A stretch of DNA of 64,000 bases from CAYXSX01 sp964467925. Lineage in GTDB: Bacteria; Pseudomonadota; Alphaproteobacteria; Micavibrionales; Micavibrionaceae. The DNA is taken from assembly GCA_964467925.1 (NCBI GenBank), contig CAYXSX010000007.1:11882-75881 (forward strand). The letters run 5' to 3'. Below are positions 17,909-26,544 of this stretch, piece by piece. The position numbers and the translations under genes are program-made. Positions within the stretch are counted from its first letter, which is position 1. Each line of letters opens with the position of its first letter. Under the pieces are notes generated by a model that saw only the letters and a list, made by a program, of their open reading frames with translations, did no database searches and was not told the DNA's origin.

Positions 17909-17938
17909 TTGACATAACTATGTCGATTCTGCTATTTT
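17909..17938 (+). promoter_or_regulatory. Sigma70-like promoter
   Basis: TTGACA at 17909-17914, 18-base spacer, TATTTT at 17933-17938. It would drive the small gene at 18019. Confidence 0.5.
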
Positions 17939-18018
17939 CTGATTTTCAACAAACAGGGGAATGTCCCATTCTATGGGAGATTCGTCCAATAACAAAAACA
18001 AAAAAGGAAGTTAAGAAC

Positions 18019-18264
18019 ATGAGTAAGCAAAGAGCCGATTATTATGCCAATTTCCCTAAAACACGCATGCCGGAAGTTAAAGCTGCGTTTGTGGGCGCAG
18101 GCCTGACAGACAATGTGGAAATAGGATATTTGGAAGAACTTGGCGGGTATGTAAAGGGCCAGGAGGCCAAGGGGATGGCGGATGTTTTTAACGCCTTCCA
18201 GGGGGTGTTTCGTAACATACGCACGCCTGCCACAGCCGGTCATCCAGTCCCGGCTGCCGGTTAG
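18019..18264 (+). CDS. Small unknown protein downstream of atpC
   Basis: 81 residues from ATG 18019, with AAGGAAG upstream. Begins MSKQRADYYANFPKTRMPEV. It has its own promoter-like sequence and a strong terminator 28 bases after its stop, so it is probably a single-gene unit rather than part of the atp operon. No family recognised. Confidence 0.7.
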   Translation: MSKQRADYYANFPKTRMPEVKAAFVGAGLTDNVEIGYLEELGGYVKGQEAKGMADVFNAFQGVFRNIRTPATAGHPVPAAG

Positions 18265-18290
18265 TCGTTTATCCAAAAGACAATCGAAAA

Positions 18291-18317
18291 GAGCCGGATT
18301 TGTCCGGCTTTTTTTTT
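18291..18317 (+). terminator. Rho-independent terminator
   Basis: GAGCCGGATTTGTCCGGC forms a six-base-pair GC stem and is followed by nine T. Confidence 0.9.
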
Positions 18318-18401
18318 AAAACCATCCATTTCCCCTGCACGCTTGAGCATTCATCTGTTTTCATGCTAGAAGGTAACATAACCTTTACGGAGAGAGGGTT
18401 T

Positions 18402-18677
18402 ATGAACGGGGATATGATCCATATCCAGCTTCCTGCTGAAAACCTTGAAATCGTTAAACAGGCGTTCGAAGAATCTGATATTCGGTATGCTGGTCCGGGT
18501 GTATTTGGCACCGTTGTAAACGTTGCCGCTTCGGACGAAGCGCTGACCGTGGCGCAAGATTTGCTGGAAAAAGGCACCGTCACTAGCGTCGAAGATTCCC
18601 GTGATCGCGCCCCTGCCGATGCTTCCGCTCCCGCAGAACCCCCGTTGGAAACCGCCTCTTTTGACGGCCCCGCATAA
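18402..18677 (+). CDS. Small unknown protein
   Basis: 91 residues from ATG 18402, with GGAGAGAGGG upstream; a longer frame from 18300 crosses the terminator and is rejected. Alternating strand and helix (MIHIQLPAENLEIVKQAF, VFGTVVNVAASDEAL) gives a compact alpha/beta domain of about 65 residues followed by a Pro/Ala-rich tail. No family recognised. Confidence 0.7.
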   Translation: MNGDMIHIQLPAENLEIVKQAFEESDIRYAGPGVFGTVVNVAASDEALTVAQDLLEKGTVTSVEDSRDRAPADASAPAEPPLETASFDGPA

Positions 18678-18680
18678 AAT

Positions 18681-18710
18681 TTGACATATTTTTAGTTTTT
18701 GTCCTATAAA
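18681..18710 (+). promoter_or_regulatory. Strong sigma70-like promoter
   Basis: TTGACA at 18681-18686, 18-base spacer, TATAAA at 18705-18710, 30 bases before the next start codon. Confidence 0.75.
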
Positions 18711-18739
18711 CAGGAAAATACTTACTGTGAGGGATGAGA

Positions 18740-19732
18740 ATGGAAAATAAAAGCTTTGGACCTGTATTAGGTAAAGGTTGGTTATCAACGACATACGGCA
18801 TACGCAACGGCGAAGTTTTTGCCGAACGGGGCGGCTTTTCGGGGTTTGTAACAAGAACCGGGAAAGCTTTCCGGGATTCCGTTCCCTTGGAAGATGTCGC
18901 GAATATCACCTACACAGGCAAGGCGGTGGGCGATGTTTTCTTTAAACTTTCCTCCGGCGCGACGGCGCTGACATGGGCGAATGTGTTTCGGCCCGCGGCG
19001 AAAAGACAACTGGCTTTAGATTTTAAGTCGGCTGTTGCAAACGAAGCGCGGCAAGAAGGCAGAAATGCAAGTTTAAGTGCAGAAAAACACAGGCGGTTGC
19101 TGGATATTCGAGATAATACGAAATATAGTGATCAGGTTTTGAGAATGCCGGCTATTGGTGGCATTTTTCACAAGCATTTTTGGTATAAGTCTGGTTCTGG
19201 AAGTCTTGGTTACCCTAGGCACATGAAAAGCTATGGAGAATGGATTAATAAGGGGGACATTGTTTGTGTTTTCGGTATTGAGTTGCCGGGCTTATTCGGG
19301 GGAAAACTATCGTTGCCGATCTATAGTCCTGTTTCTGGCCGTGTTCTTTCTAACACTTCCCCATCACCACCAGGAATGGGCTGTAATACACTCGAGAAAA
19401 ACGAAGCGTTTGACTTCGGTGTTGAGCCTCTTCTATCCATTCAAATTCCCCAAGGTAATGTTGCTCAAGATGAAATAACTGCCCATTCTTATGGAGAGTT
19501 TGCTGATTTATGCTGGCAACATAGAAAGAAACTGTTTGTAAGCGATACTGCGACCATGGGCGATGATCATTTAGAGGCTTTACTTAGAAAAATGAAATCT
19601 TTTAAATTCCCAATTGTAGGCTTGGATCATGGCTTTTCCTACATGGCAAAGGATCCTGTGACATATCGAAAAATAGTGACCGACATAGATAAAACTTTAG
19701 GTGGCCTTAAAATTCCTGACGGCCCTGCGTAA
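18740..19732 (+). CDS. Unknown protein with a possible lipoyl-like segment
   Basis: 330 residues from ATG 18740; the ATG at 18734 lies too close to the GAGGG. Residues about 20-90 look like a compact beta domain (FSGFVTRTGKAFRDSVPLED). Around 175-205, INKGDIVCVFGIELPG and SLPIYSPVSGRVLS resemble the turn of a biotinyl/lipoyl-type sandwich hybrid, but no DK modification motif is visible. No signal peptide or membrane segment. Its own strong promoter lies just upstream. It converges on the LOG gene with a three-base gap. Confidence 0.75.
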   Translation: MENKSFGPVLGKGWLSTTYGIRNGEVFAERGGFSGFVTRTGKAFRDSVPLEDVANITYTGKAVGDVFFKLSSGATALTWANVFRPAAKRQLALDFKSAVANEARQEGRNASLSAEKHRRLLDIRDNTKYSDQVLRMPAIGGIFHKHFWYKSGSGSLGYPRHMKSYGEWINKGDIVCVFGIELPGLFGGKLSLPIYSPVSGRVLSNTSPSPPGMGCNTLEKNEAFDFGVEPLLSIQIPQGNVAQDEITAHSYGEFADLCWQHRKKLFVSDTATMGDDHLEALLRKMKSFKFPIVGLDHGFSYMAKDPVTYRKIVTDIDKTLGGLKIPDGPA

Positions 19733-19735
19733 TAT

Positions 19736-20638
19736 CTATTTTTCCCCAGTGGCTCCCCATTTCTCGATGTGCAAATCGATATGCACGTTTTCCTGCTGGT
19801 CCAGCATACGGGTCAGGTTTTCCTCATCCGCGCTGATATCGTAAAGCCTTAAACATTTTTCGGTGATAAAGGTTTCTTTCGCCGCGCGTTTGAACCATTT
19901 ATCCAGCTTTTCGAATTGACGGTCCGTATTCAGGAATCCGATGGGGCGGGAATGTTTGCCCAACTGCTTGAGGCCGAGCGCGCACACGGCCATGTATGAA
20001 TTTTCGAGGCTCGCCCTGTCCACGATAATGGGCTGGTTCGTGCCGCGGGAAATCTCGTCCTCGAAATGGGGGTAATGGTCGTGATATTCCAGCATGAAAT
20101 CCGGGGAGTTCCAGCTCTCCAGCGCGGGGAAGACATCTTGCATGCTTTCGGCCACCACCAAATAAGCCGCATTGAAATCGGGCAGGGTTTTAAGGTAGGC
20201 GATAATATCGTCCCAATACCCGTCGATATTGACCAGCACCAGCGGCTTTTTATGCAGCTTGCGGCTGCCCCAGTATAAAAGCTCCAGGCTTTCATCCAGC
20301 GTGCCGAAGCCCCCGGGCAGGGCGATCACCGCATCGGCGGCAAGGAACATTTTCTTTTTCCGGTCGCAAAGCTCTTGCACCAGAATTGTTTCGCTAAGGC
20401 CGGGCAGAATACGCTCGCTGTCCTTGATTTTTTCGGGGATGATGCCGGTCACCATGCCGCCGGCCTCCAGCGTGGTACGTGCGATAATGCCCATCAGCCC
20501 GGCGTCCATGCCGCCGTAAATCAGATGCTTTTCGGCCTGGGCGATATGCGCGCCGAGCTCGCTCGCGGCGTTTTTGAATATATCGCGGGCATAACCCGAA
20601 GAGCCGAGATAGACGGTAACGTGCTGGATGTTGTTCAT
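19736..20638 (-). CDS. LOG family (TIGR00730-type) protein
   Basis: 300 residues. The Rossmann domain has VYLGSSGYARDIFKNAA, GGMDAGLMGIIARTTLEAGG and ALPGGFGTLDESLEL, the full LOG active-site signature; family members cleave nucleoside 5'-monophosphates to free base and ribose 5-phosphate. About 110 C-terminal residues after the core are extra. Its ATG overlaps the stop of the pabC-like gene by four bases (ATGA), so it is translationally coupled to the folate genes. Confidence 0.9.
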   Translation of the reverse strand: MNNIQHVTVYLGSSGYARDIFKNAASELGAHIAQAEKHLIYGGMDAGLMGIIARTTLEAGGMVTGIIPEKIKDSERILPGLSETILVQELCDRKKKMFLAADAVIALPGGFGTLDESLELLYWGSRKLHKKPLVLVNIDGYWDDIIAYLKTLPDFNAAYLVVAESMQDVFPALESWNSPDFMLEYHDHYPHFEDEISRGTNQPIIVDRASLENSYMAVCALGLKQLGKHSRPIGFLNTDRQFEKLDKWFKRAAKETFITEKCLRLYDISADEENLTRMLDQQENVHIDLHIEKWGATGEK

Positions 20639-21432
20639 GCGAAGTGAAAGTCCTGATCGATTGTAACGGCGGGGGCGGGAAGCGGATTCCCGTCCAGCGA
20701 TGTTACAATGCATGCGCCGCGAACGCTATTGGTAATATAAATTCCTTGCGCGTTTTTTAGGGTCTCGGGCGTGAGAGTTTTTTCCCGCGCGTTCATGCGC
20801 TCGATAAGCTGCGCACGGATAATGCCGTCCATAGCGCCGTCTGAGAGTAGCGGAGTTACCAGTTCTCCGTCCAACACGGCAAAAATATTGGATGTGGTGG
20901 CGCAGGCGACGTTTCCGGCGTTGTTCATCATGATCGCTTCATTGCCGCCTTTTTCCTGCGCTTCTTTTAGCGCCAGGATTTCATCGCCGTAGTTACAGGA
21001 TTTGATTTGCGACAGCGGCGATCCCTCGTTACGGCGTACCGAAGATATGATGGCGTTGATGGGCGCGTATTCTTTGGGAGTAGGGCGCAGGCGCATGACG
21101 ATTTGCGGATCGGATTGCTCCGGTATGCCAAGGGCGCCCGCAGCAGGTCCGCGCGATATAATGGTGTTCAGCGCATACTGACCCGGTTCAATCCCATTAC
21201 GGTCCACCATTTCGAGAGCGGTCTTTTCCCAGTCGCTTAACGACAATGCCGCGTCTATCCCCATAATGCGCGCATCTTTCAGTAAACGGTTGTAATGGCG
21301 CTCGGCATGAATAATGCCTTTAGGGGCAATTACCAGCGCGGTATCAAAGACACCGTCGCCATAGCGTAAACGATCAGATGCCGTAAAAACCGCCACATCA
21401 TCTTCTTTCCATTCGCCGTTGTGCCAGAGCAT
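20635..21432 (-). CDS. pabC: Class IV aminotransferase, probable aminodeoxychorismate lyase
   Basis: 265 residues from ATG 21432, with GAAGGAT upstream. PLP fold type IV: SDRLRYGDGVFDTA, RHYNRLLKDAR, catalytic Lys in IKSCNYGDEILALKEA, and NEAIMMNNAGNVACATTSNIF. Members are branched-chain aminotransferases, D-amino acid aminotransferases or PabC. The position after pabA and pabB favours PabC, which releases pyruvate from 4-amino-4-deoxychorismate to give para-aminobenzoate. Confidence 0.8.
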   Translation of the reverse strand: MLWHNGEWKEDDVAVFTASDRLRYGDGVFDTALVIAPKGIIHAERHYNRLLKDARIMGIDAALSLSDWEKTALEMVDRNGIEPGQYALNTIISRGPAAGALGIPEQSDPQIVMRLRPTPKEYAPINAIISSVRRNEGSPLSQIKSCNYGDEILALKEAQEKGGNEAIMMNNAGNVACATTSNIFAVLDGELVTPLLSDGAMDGIIRAQLIERMNAREKTLTPETLKNAQGIYITNSVRGACIVTSLDGNPLPAPAVTIDQDFHFA

Positions 21433-21452
21433 ATTGATATCCTTCAAAAGTC

Positions 21453-21535
21453 GTCATTGCGAGCGTAAGCGAAGCAATCCAGAGCCACAAGCGTTATTAC
21501 TAGATTGCTTCGTCGCCAAGGCTCCTCGCAATGAC
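21453..21535. repeat. GTCATTGCGAG...CTCGCAATGAC repeat between pabC and pabA
   Basis: 83 bp: GTCATTGCGAGCGTAAGCG at the left, GGCTCCTCGCAATGAC at the right, and inner GCAATCCAGA / TAGATTGCTT. Close to the copy at 26452-26535. Confidence 0.9.
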
Positions 21536-21541
21536 GATAAA

Positions 21542-22135
21542 TCAGGCGGCTTTTTGTTGGCGATTGGATTTGGTGAGAGCGACGAAGTTTTTGATGATGT
21601 CCATGCCGTGCTGCGTCAGGACGGATTCCGGATGAAACTGAACACCGTAAACCGGAAACGTTTTATGCCGGATGGCCATGATATCACCGTCTTCTGCGCG
21701 AGCTGTGATTTCAAGCGGGCTGTCAGGAGGAATCTCAACCACAAGCGAATGATACCGCCCGCCGCGAAACGGAGAGGGGATTCCCTTTAAAATACCTTCG
21801 CCGTTATGCATGATCTCACAATGCTTGCCATGGGTGGGATTTTTACTGCGCACGGTCTTGCCGCCATAAGCTTCTGCAATCGCTTGATGTCCCAAACAGA
21901 CACCGAGGATTGGCGTATGCTTCCCACATTCTTTCACAACATCAACACAGATTCCCGCCTCATCGGGCGTACAAGGGCCGGGGGAGAGGACGATCCCGTT
22001 AGGGTTAAGCTTCCTGATTTGCTCTATCGTGATTTTGTCATTACGCACCACGCGCACATCGTTTTCCCCCGCCAGCGTGATATACCGCGCAAGATTGTGA
22101 ACAAAGCTGTCATAGTTGTCGATGACAAGGATCAT
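21542..22135 (-). CDS. pabA: Glutamine amidotransferase, aminodeoxychorismate/anthranilate synthase component II
   Basis: 197 residues. Class I amidotransferase: oxyanion strand VLSPGPCTPDEAG, nucleophile Cys in GVCLGHQAIAEAYGG, His and Glu in GVQFHPESVL. It supplies ammonia to the chorismate-binding partner. The partner here is PabB by its motif, so the main role is para-aminobenzoate synthesis; shared use for tryptophan is possible. It lies three bases after pabB. Confidence 0.93.
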   Translation of the reverse strand: MILVIDNYDSFVHNLARYITLAGENDVRVVRNDKITIEQIRKLNPNGIVLSPGPCTPDEAGICVDVVKECGKHTPILGVCLGHQAIAEAYGGKTVRSKNPTHGKHCEIMHNGEGILKGIPSPFRGGRYHSLVVEIPPDSPLEITARAEDGDIMAIRHKTFPVYGVQFHPESVLTQHGMDIIKNFVALTKSNRQQKAA

Positions 22136-22138
22136 ATT

Positions 22139-23521
22139 TTAACCCACCCTACAAAACTCGCGTTCATCGTCTTCGAAACATTCTGTGCTGACGCCGCCTG
22201 CAAAGCTTTGAAAAATCGCATCGGCCTTGTGGAAGGTTTCTTCATATTCGCTGTCTGCATCGGAATCCGATACGATGCCGCCGCCCACCTGAAACGAAAC
22301 ATAGTTGCCTTGATAGACAAGCGTGCGGATCAGGATATTGCTATCCATACTGCCGTCAAAACCGATATACCCCACGGAGCCGCAATAGGGGCCACGGCGT
22401 GTGGGCTCAAGTTCTTCGATAATCTCCATGGCACGGATTTTTGGCGCGCCCGTGATCGAGCCGCCGGGGAAACAAGCACGTAATAAATCGAGCGGCGTTT
22501 TGTCCTGCTGCAATTTTCCGGTGACGGTGGAAACAAGATGGTGCACACGGGCGAAGCTCTCAATTTCGCATAGTCCCGTTACGTTTACGCTCTCCGGCGT
22601 GCAAACCCGGGAAAGGTCATTGCGCAGTAAATCCACGATCATCGTGTTTTCTGCGCGGTCTTTTTCGCTGTTAAGGAGTTCGTTTTTATAGAACTCCTCC
22701 ATCGCGGCATTGCCGGATCGCGGGCGCGTGCCCTTAATCGGGCGGGTTTCCACATGGCCGTCCGAAACGGTCAGAAAACGCTCCGGCGAGGCACTGGCGA
22801 TGTTTACATCACCCGCATTCATGTAGCATGCAAACGGGGCGGCGTTGACATCGCGTAGCCTTAAATAATGTGAAAACGGTGAAAATCCGGTGGGCAATTC
22901 CGCATCAAAACGCTGTGATAGATTCGCCTGAAAAATATCACCGGCATGGATGTATTCGATCACCTTGCGTACTTGGTTTTGGTAATCCAGCGCATCGAAA
23001 TTCGATTCCCATGGTAATTCAGTGTCGGCGAACACCGGAATAGGTTGCGCTTTTTCAAGTATCCTCAGGAACGCTTTTTGTTTTGCTTTTGCCGCCGCCT
23101 CATCGGGGGCATGGGTAATGAGCCATGATTTTCCGGTTTTGTGATCATGGGCAAAGACCTGATCGTAAATACCGATAATGGCATCAGGAAGATCGGGATT
23201 ATCTTTGGCGATGGAGGGAATCTCTTCTGTCGTGCGGCCAAGATCGTATCCGAAATATCCTGCCGCGCCGCCTTGGAAGGGGGGAAGACTTTCAATGGTG
23301 TTTGTTTGATAAGCCGCAAGGCGCTTCGCCAGATTATCAAAAAAGTTGCCGTCTTCTACGGGGGTAATCACTTCCACCGGGTCGCACATTGCAAAACTAT
23401 AGCGGGCATTTTTGTGTTTTAAGTCGGCGCTATCAAGAAACAAGGCATACGGGCGGTCATGGATCGCGGAAAAAACCGAAACGGGGTTGTAACCCTCAAG
23501 CGCCAATACGAAAGGTGTCAT
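22139..23521 (-). CDS. pabB: Aminodeoxychorismate synthase component I
   Basis: 460 residues. Chorismate-binding enzyme that makes 4-amino-4-deoxychorismate. The motif RPIKGTRPRSG has the PIKGT lysine typical of PabB rather than the PIAGT of TrpE. Also seen: FQANLSQRF, SASPERFL, VDLLRNDLSRVC and FPGGSITGAPKIRAMEII. The ATG overlaps the stop of the helicase gene (ATGA). Confidence 0.95.
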   Translation of the reverse strand: MTPFVLALEGYNPVSVFSAIHDRPYALFLDSADLKHKNARYSFAMCDPVEVITPVEDGNFFDNLAKRLAAYQTNTIESLPPFQGGAAGYFGYDLGRTTEEIPSIAKDNPDLPDAIIGIYDQVFAHDHKTGKSWLITHAPDEAAAKAKQKAFLRILEKAQPIPVFADTELPWESNFDALDYQNQVRKVIEYIHAGDIFQANLSQRFDAELPTGFSPFSHYLRLRDVNAAPFACYMNAGDVNIASASPERFLTVSDGHVETRPIKGTRPRSGNAAMEEFYKNELLNSEKDRAENTMIVDLLRNDLSRVCTPESVNVTGLCEIESFARVHHLVSTVTGKLQQDKTPLDLLRACFPGGSITGAPKIRAMEIIEELEPTRRGPYCGSVGYIGFDGSMDSNILIRTLVYQGNYVSFQVGGGIVSDSDADSEYEETFHKADAIFQSFAGGVSTECFEDDEREFCRVG

Positions 23522-26436
23522 GTCAAAAACTCTTTAATCTGATTACATATATCAGATAATCCGGTTTTTACAATCTCCACGCCGTCCGGGAACGCACCAT
23601 GCAAACGAGACGGCAGCATGGGGTCCAGCATCACAAATACGCCTTTGTCGCCCGCACGCCGAACCAATCGTCCGAAAGCCTGTTTTAATTTCAGGCGGGC
23701 AAGCATTTCATCATATTGCCGCCCGCCAAAAGCTTCGCGCCGCGCTTTGTGCAAGATGTCGGGGCGGGGCCATGGTACGCGGTCAAAAACAATAAGGCGC
23801 AAACTCTCACCCGGAACATCGACCCCATCGCGCACAGCATCTGTGCCGAGCAAACAGGCGTGGATATCGTCACGGAAAATATCGACCAGCGTTCCGGCAT
23901 CAATCTCGTCGACATGTTGTGAATAAAGCGGCAGTCCAGCGTCTTCAAGCTCTGCGCTTATTTTTCCATGCACGGCGCGCAGGCGCGATATCGCGGTAAA
24001 CAGGCCTAGTGCTCCGCCACCCGACGCCATAAATAGCGCACGGTAGGCTCCGGCCACTTGCGCGAGGTCACCTTTGTTCACGTCATTCACAATGAAAACT
24101 TTTGTACGTTTCGGGTAATCAAAGGGAGAGTTAAAGGCCTGCTCCAGCGGGTGCGGGGTCAGATATTCCGCGCCGGAACGAATACGCGCGGCTTGCCAGT
24201 TTTGCTCCGCGTCCGGTGATCCGTCGCGCAAAGTAGCGGAGGTAACAGCCATGCCCTGTACGGTAGGGGCGAGGGCGGAAGCAAACGGCTTCATCGGGTC
24301 GACATGGTGGCGGTAATAACCGACATCAATCGCGCGGCCATCGATGCGTTCTACGGTGAACCAGTCGACAAATTGCAAAACACCGTCATCCCGTTGGCGC
24401 GCTCCGTCAGGGGCGCTCGCACGAACGGGATCCATATGCCGACCGGCTTTGCCGGTCGATCTTGTGGATTCCGGCTGTTTAAGCGCGGCGTTTGCCGCGC
24501 CGCCGGAATGACGATTAGATTGATTTTCCTTTAAAGCTTCCAGCATCATCATCCACGCTTTGATCGTCATCTCGCCGCGGTGTTCTAACGCGCTTGCCAT
24601 GGCATCGAGACGCAGCCTTGTATCACTGTTCATCTCTCCGCTATCTTGCGCGAGTTTTTTCAAAAGCAGGTCGGACATTTTTTTGACGGGCTTTAAAAGA
24701 TTGCCCAAAGCTCCATGGAGCAGGGTTGCTTTTTCAAGCAACGCCCCTTCCACAGGGTGTGTCGGTGTTTCAAGAGAATAGGGGCCGTCGCGCCCCTCGG
24801 CTCTGGCGTAAACTTGCTTGTAAACAAGGTTCAGGAATTGTTCACACGGGCCTGCTGGTTCTCCATCCTTAAACCGCCGCGTCCAGTTTTGCGAGGTCAG
24901 GCATTGCGCGCGGTAAAGAATATCTTCCAGCAATTTTTCTGCCTCATGATCGCCCGCGATTAAATCTTCGAGGCGGCGTTTAAGACCTCTCGCCCTTGTG
25001 CGTTTACCGCCTTCCGCGCCGAGAATCCATTGGCGCAGTTCCCGTGTTTCTTGCGCACTTAAATGTGCGGCGAAGGCGCTGTCAGCAGCGCTGAAAAGAT
25101 GGTGGCCTTCATCAAAGACGTATCGTGTTGGTAACGCTGCGCCGTTATGGCCATTTCCAAGAGCGGCGTTAATCATGACAAGGGCGTGGTTGGCGACAAC
25201 GATACGCGCGCGGGTGGCCTTGCGTTGCGAATGTTCGATAAAGCAGCGTGAGTAATGATCACAAGCGCTGTAGACACATTCTCCGCGCCTGTCAGACAGA
25301 CCGGATGTGTTTTCAAAGCCCAGTAAGCCAGGCAGCCAACCGGGGAAATCGGCGCCCGTTAAATCGCCATCTTTTGTGGCAGCGGCCCAGCGCGCCATGA
25401 TGCCGGCGGCAATCGCATGGTTGGGATTGCGCGTTGTTTCAACGCCTGCGGCACTTTCCTCAAGGTTTAAAAGACAGAGGTAATTTTCCCGCCCTTTCCT
25501 CATCGCAACATTCACGTTTTTAATTTCCGGATCGGGGTAAAGCCGGCCGAGTTCCTGATCGATCTGGCGTTGCAGGTTCTTGGTATAGGTCGAAAGCCAG
25601 ACAGTGCCCTGATTTTTCTCCGCCCATACACTGGCGGGCGCGAGATAGCCGAGCGTCTTTCCAACGCCCGTTCCGGCTTCGGCCAACACGACATGTGGCG
25701 CCTGATCTTCCGCTGTCGGAGGTTCGAACGCGTGCGCAATGTGCGCGGTATATTCGCGCTGTTCAAGGCGCTGCTCCGCATCATGGCCGATCAGTTGCTG
25801 CAGGCGTTCTTCCGCTTCAATCGTCGTCACGCCAAAATGTGATGGCGGCGGGGCGGGCGCTTCTTCCGCCCATTCGGGAAGCTTGCGCCAGACATTCATG
25901 GCGGTGCGCGTCCCCACCAATTCATCTTCGTCGTATGTTTGCCCAAGGGCAGAAAATACAAACGGTGTCCACGCCCAACCCTTGCCCCGCATGCCCATAG
26001 CGGATGAAATTTTAATCGGGTCGGCTTTTTCGTTCAAAATATCTTGCTGCAAATCGGAGAGCAGGGCGCGGGTAATATCAAGAAGCGCCAAGGGGAAATC
26101 TTCAAAACTTTCCGGCACGGATAACCCAAGCGCTTTACAAAGTCCTGCGGGTGTGGGAACGGCAAAAGCGGTGGGGTGCGTAAAGGCAAACAGCTCTAGG
26201 ACGTCAAACGCGAAAAAATTATCTTGCGCGCCCGTCATGCCCAGCTTGCCGCGTGTGAAAGGCGTGTGGCACACCAGAACCGGTTTGTTATGCACCAGCA
26301 TTTTCGCCTGATTATGAGGGATGAGCTTTATCTCCCCGTCCGTATTCATCATCACGGCCTCACGCGCATTCACGCATAAAGCGGGAATATCGGGCAGGGT
26401 GATTTTTTCTGGCATGGTTTGTGGTTGGAGACTCAT
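23518..26436 (-). CDS. DinG/XPD-family helicase with repeat-derived insertion
   Basis: 972 residues. Superfamily 2 5'-3' helicase of the DinG type. Seen: Walker A AEAGTGVGKTL with Lys near 260, DEGHH with Asp near 442, the iron-sulfur cysteines in GRENYLCLL and GECVYSACDHYSRC, and the C-terminal motif QAFGRLVRRAGDKG. About 43 residues near 642-684 (including HMDPVRASAPDGARQRDD) are the translation of a palindromic repeat. An N-terminal domain of about 200 residues precedes the helicase core. Translationally coupled to pabB. Confidence 0.92.
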   Translation of the reverse strand: MSLQPQTMPEKITLPDIPALCVNAREAVMMNTDGEIKLIPHNQAKMLVHNKPVLVCHTPFTRGKLGMTGAQDNFFAFDVLELFAFTHPTAFAVPTPAGLCKALGLSVPESFEDFPLALLDITRALLSDLQQDILNEKADPIKISSAMGMRGKGWAWTPFVFSALGQTYDEDELVGTRTAMNVWRKLPEWAEEAPAPPPSHFGVTTIEAEERLQQLIGHDAEQRLEQREYTAHIAHAFEPPTAEDQAPHVVLAEAGTGVGKTLGYLAPASVWAEKNQGTVWLSTYTKNLQRQIDQELGRLYPDPEIKNVNVAMRKGRENYLCLLNLEESAAGVETTRNPNHAIAAGIMARWAAATKDGDLTGADFPGWLPGLLGFENTSGLSDRRGECVYSACDHYSRCFIEHSQRKATRARIVVANHALVMINAALGNGHNGAALPTRYVFDEGHHLFSAADSAFAAHLSAQETRELRQWILGAEGGKRTRARGLKRRLEDLIAGDHEAEKLLEDILYRAQCLTSQNWTRRFKDGEPAGPCEQFLNLVYKQVYARAEGRDGPYSLETPTHPVEGALLEKATLLHGALGNLLKPVKKMSDLLLKKLAQDSGEMNSDTRLRLDAMASALEHRGEMTIKAWMMMLEALKENQSNRHSGGAANAALKQPESTRSTGKAGRHMDPVRASAPDGARQRDDGVLQFVDWFTVERIDGRAIDVGYYRHHVDPMKPFASALAPTVQGMAVTSATLRDGSPDAEQNWQAARIRSGAEYLTPHPLEQAFNSPFDYPKRTKVFIVNDVNKGDLAQVAGAYRALFMASGGGALGLFTAISRLRAVHGKISAELEDAGLPLYSQHVDEIDAGTLVDIFRDDIHACLLGTDAVRDGVDVPGESLRLIVFDRVPWPRPDILHKARREAFGGRQYDEMLARLKLKQAFGRLVRRAGDKGVFVMLDPMLPSRLHGAFPDGVEIVKTGLSDICNQIKEFLT
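24385..24512. repeat. GTCAT...ATGAC palindromic repeat inside the dinG-like gene
   Basis: 128 bp in two hairpin units: GTCATCCCGTTGG with CGAACGGGATCC, then GGATTCCGGC with GCCGGAATGAC, plus internal GACCGGC / GCCGGTC. In frame within the helicase gene. Confidence 0.9.
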
Positions 26437-26451
26437 TGTCGCATATTAAAC

Positions 26452-26535
26452 GTCATTGCGAGGCCTTGCAAAGGCCGAAGCAATCCAGAGCTATAAGATA
26501 AATGACTGGATTGCTTCGCTGTTGCTCGCAATGAC
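26452..26535. repeat. GTCATTGCGAG...CTCGCAATGAC repeat
   Basis: 84 bp between the helicase gene and the channel gene; inner GAAGCAATCCAG / CTGGATTGCTTC are perfect complements. Confidence 0.9.
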
Positions 26536-26544
26536 GTCAATTCC

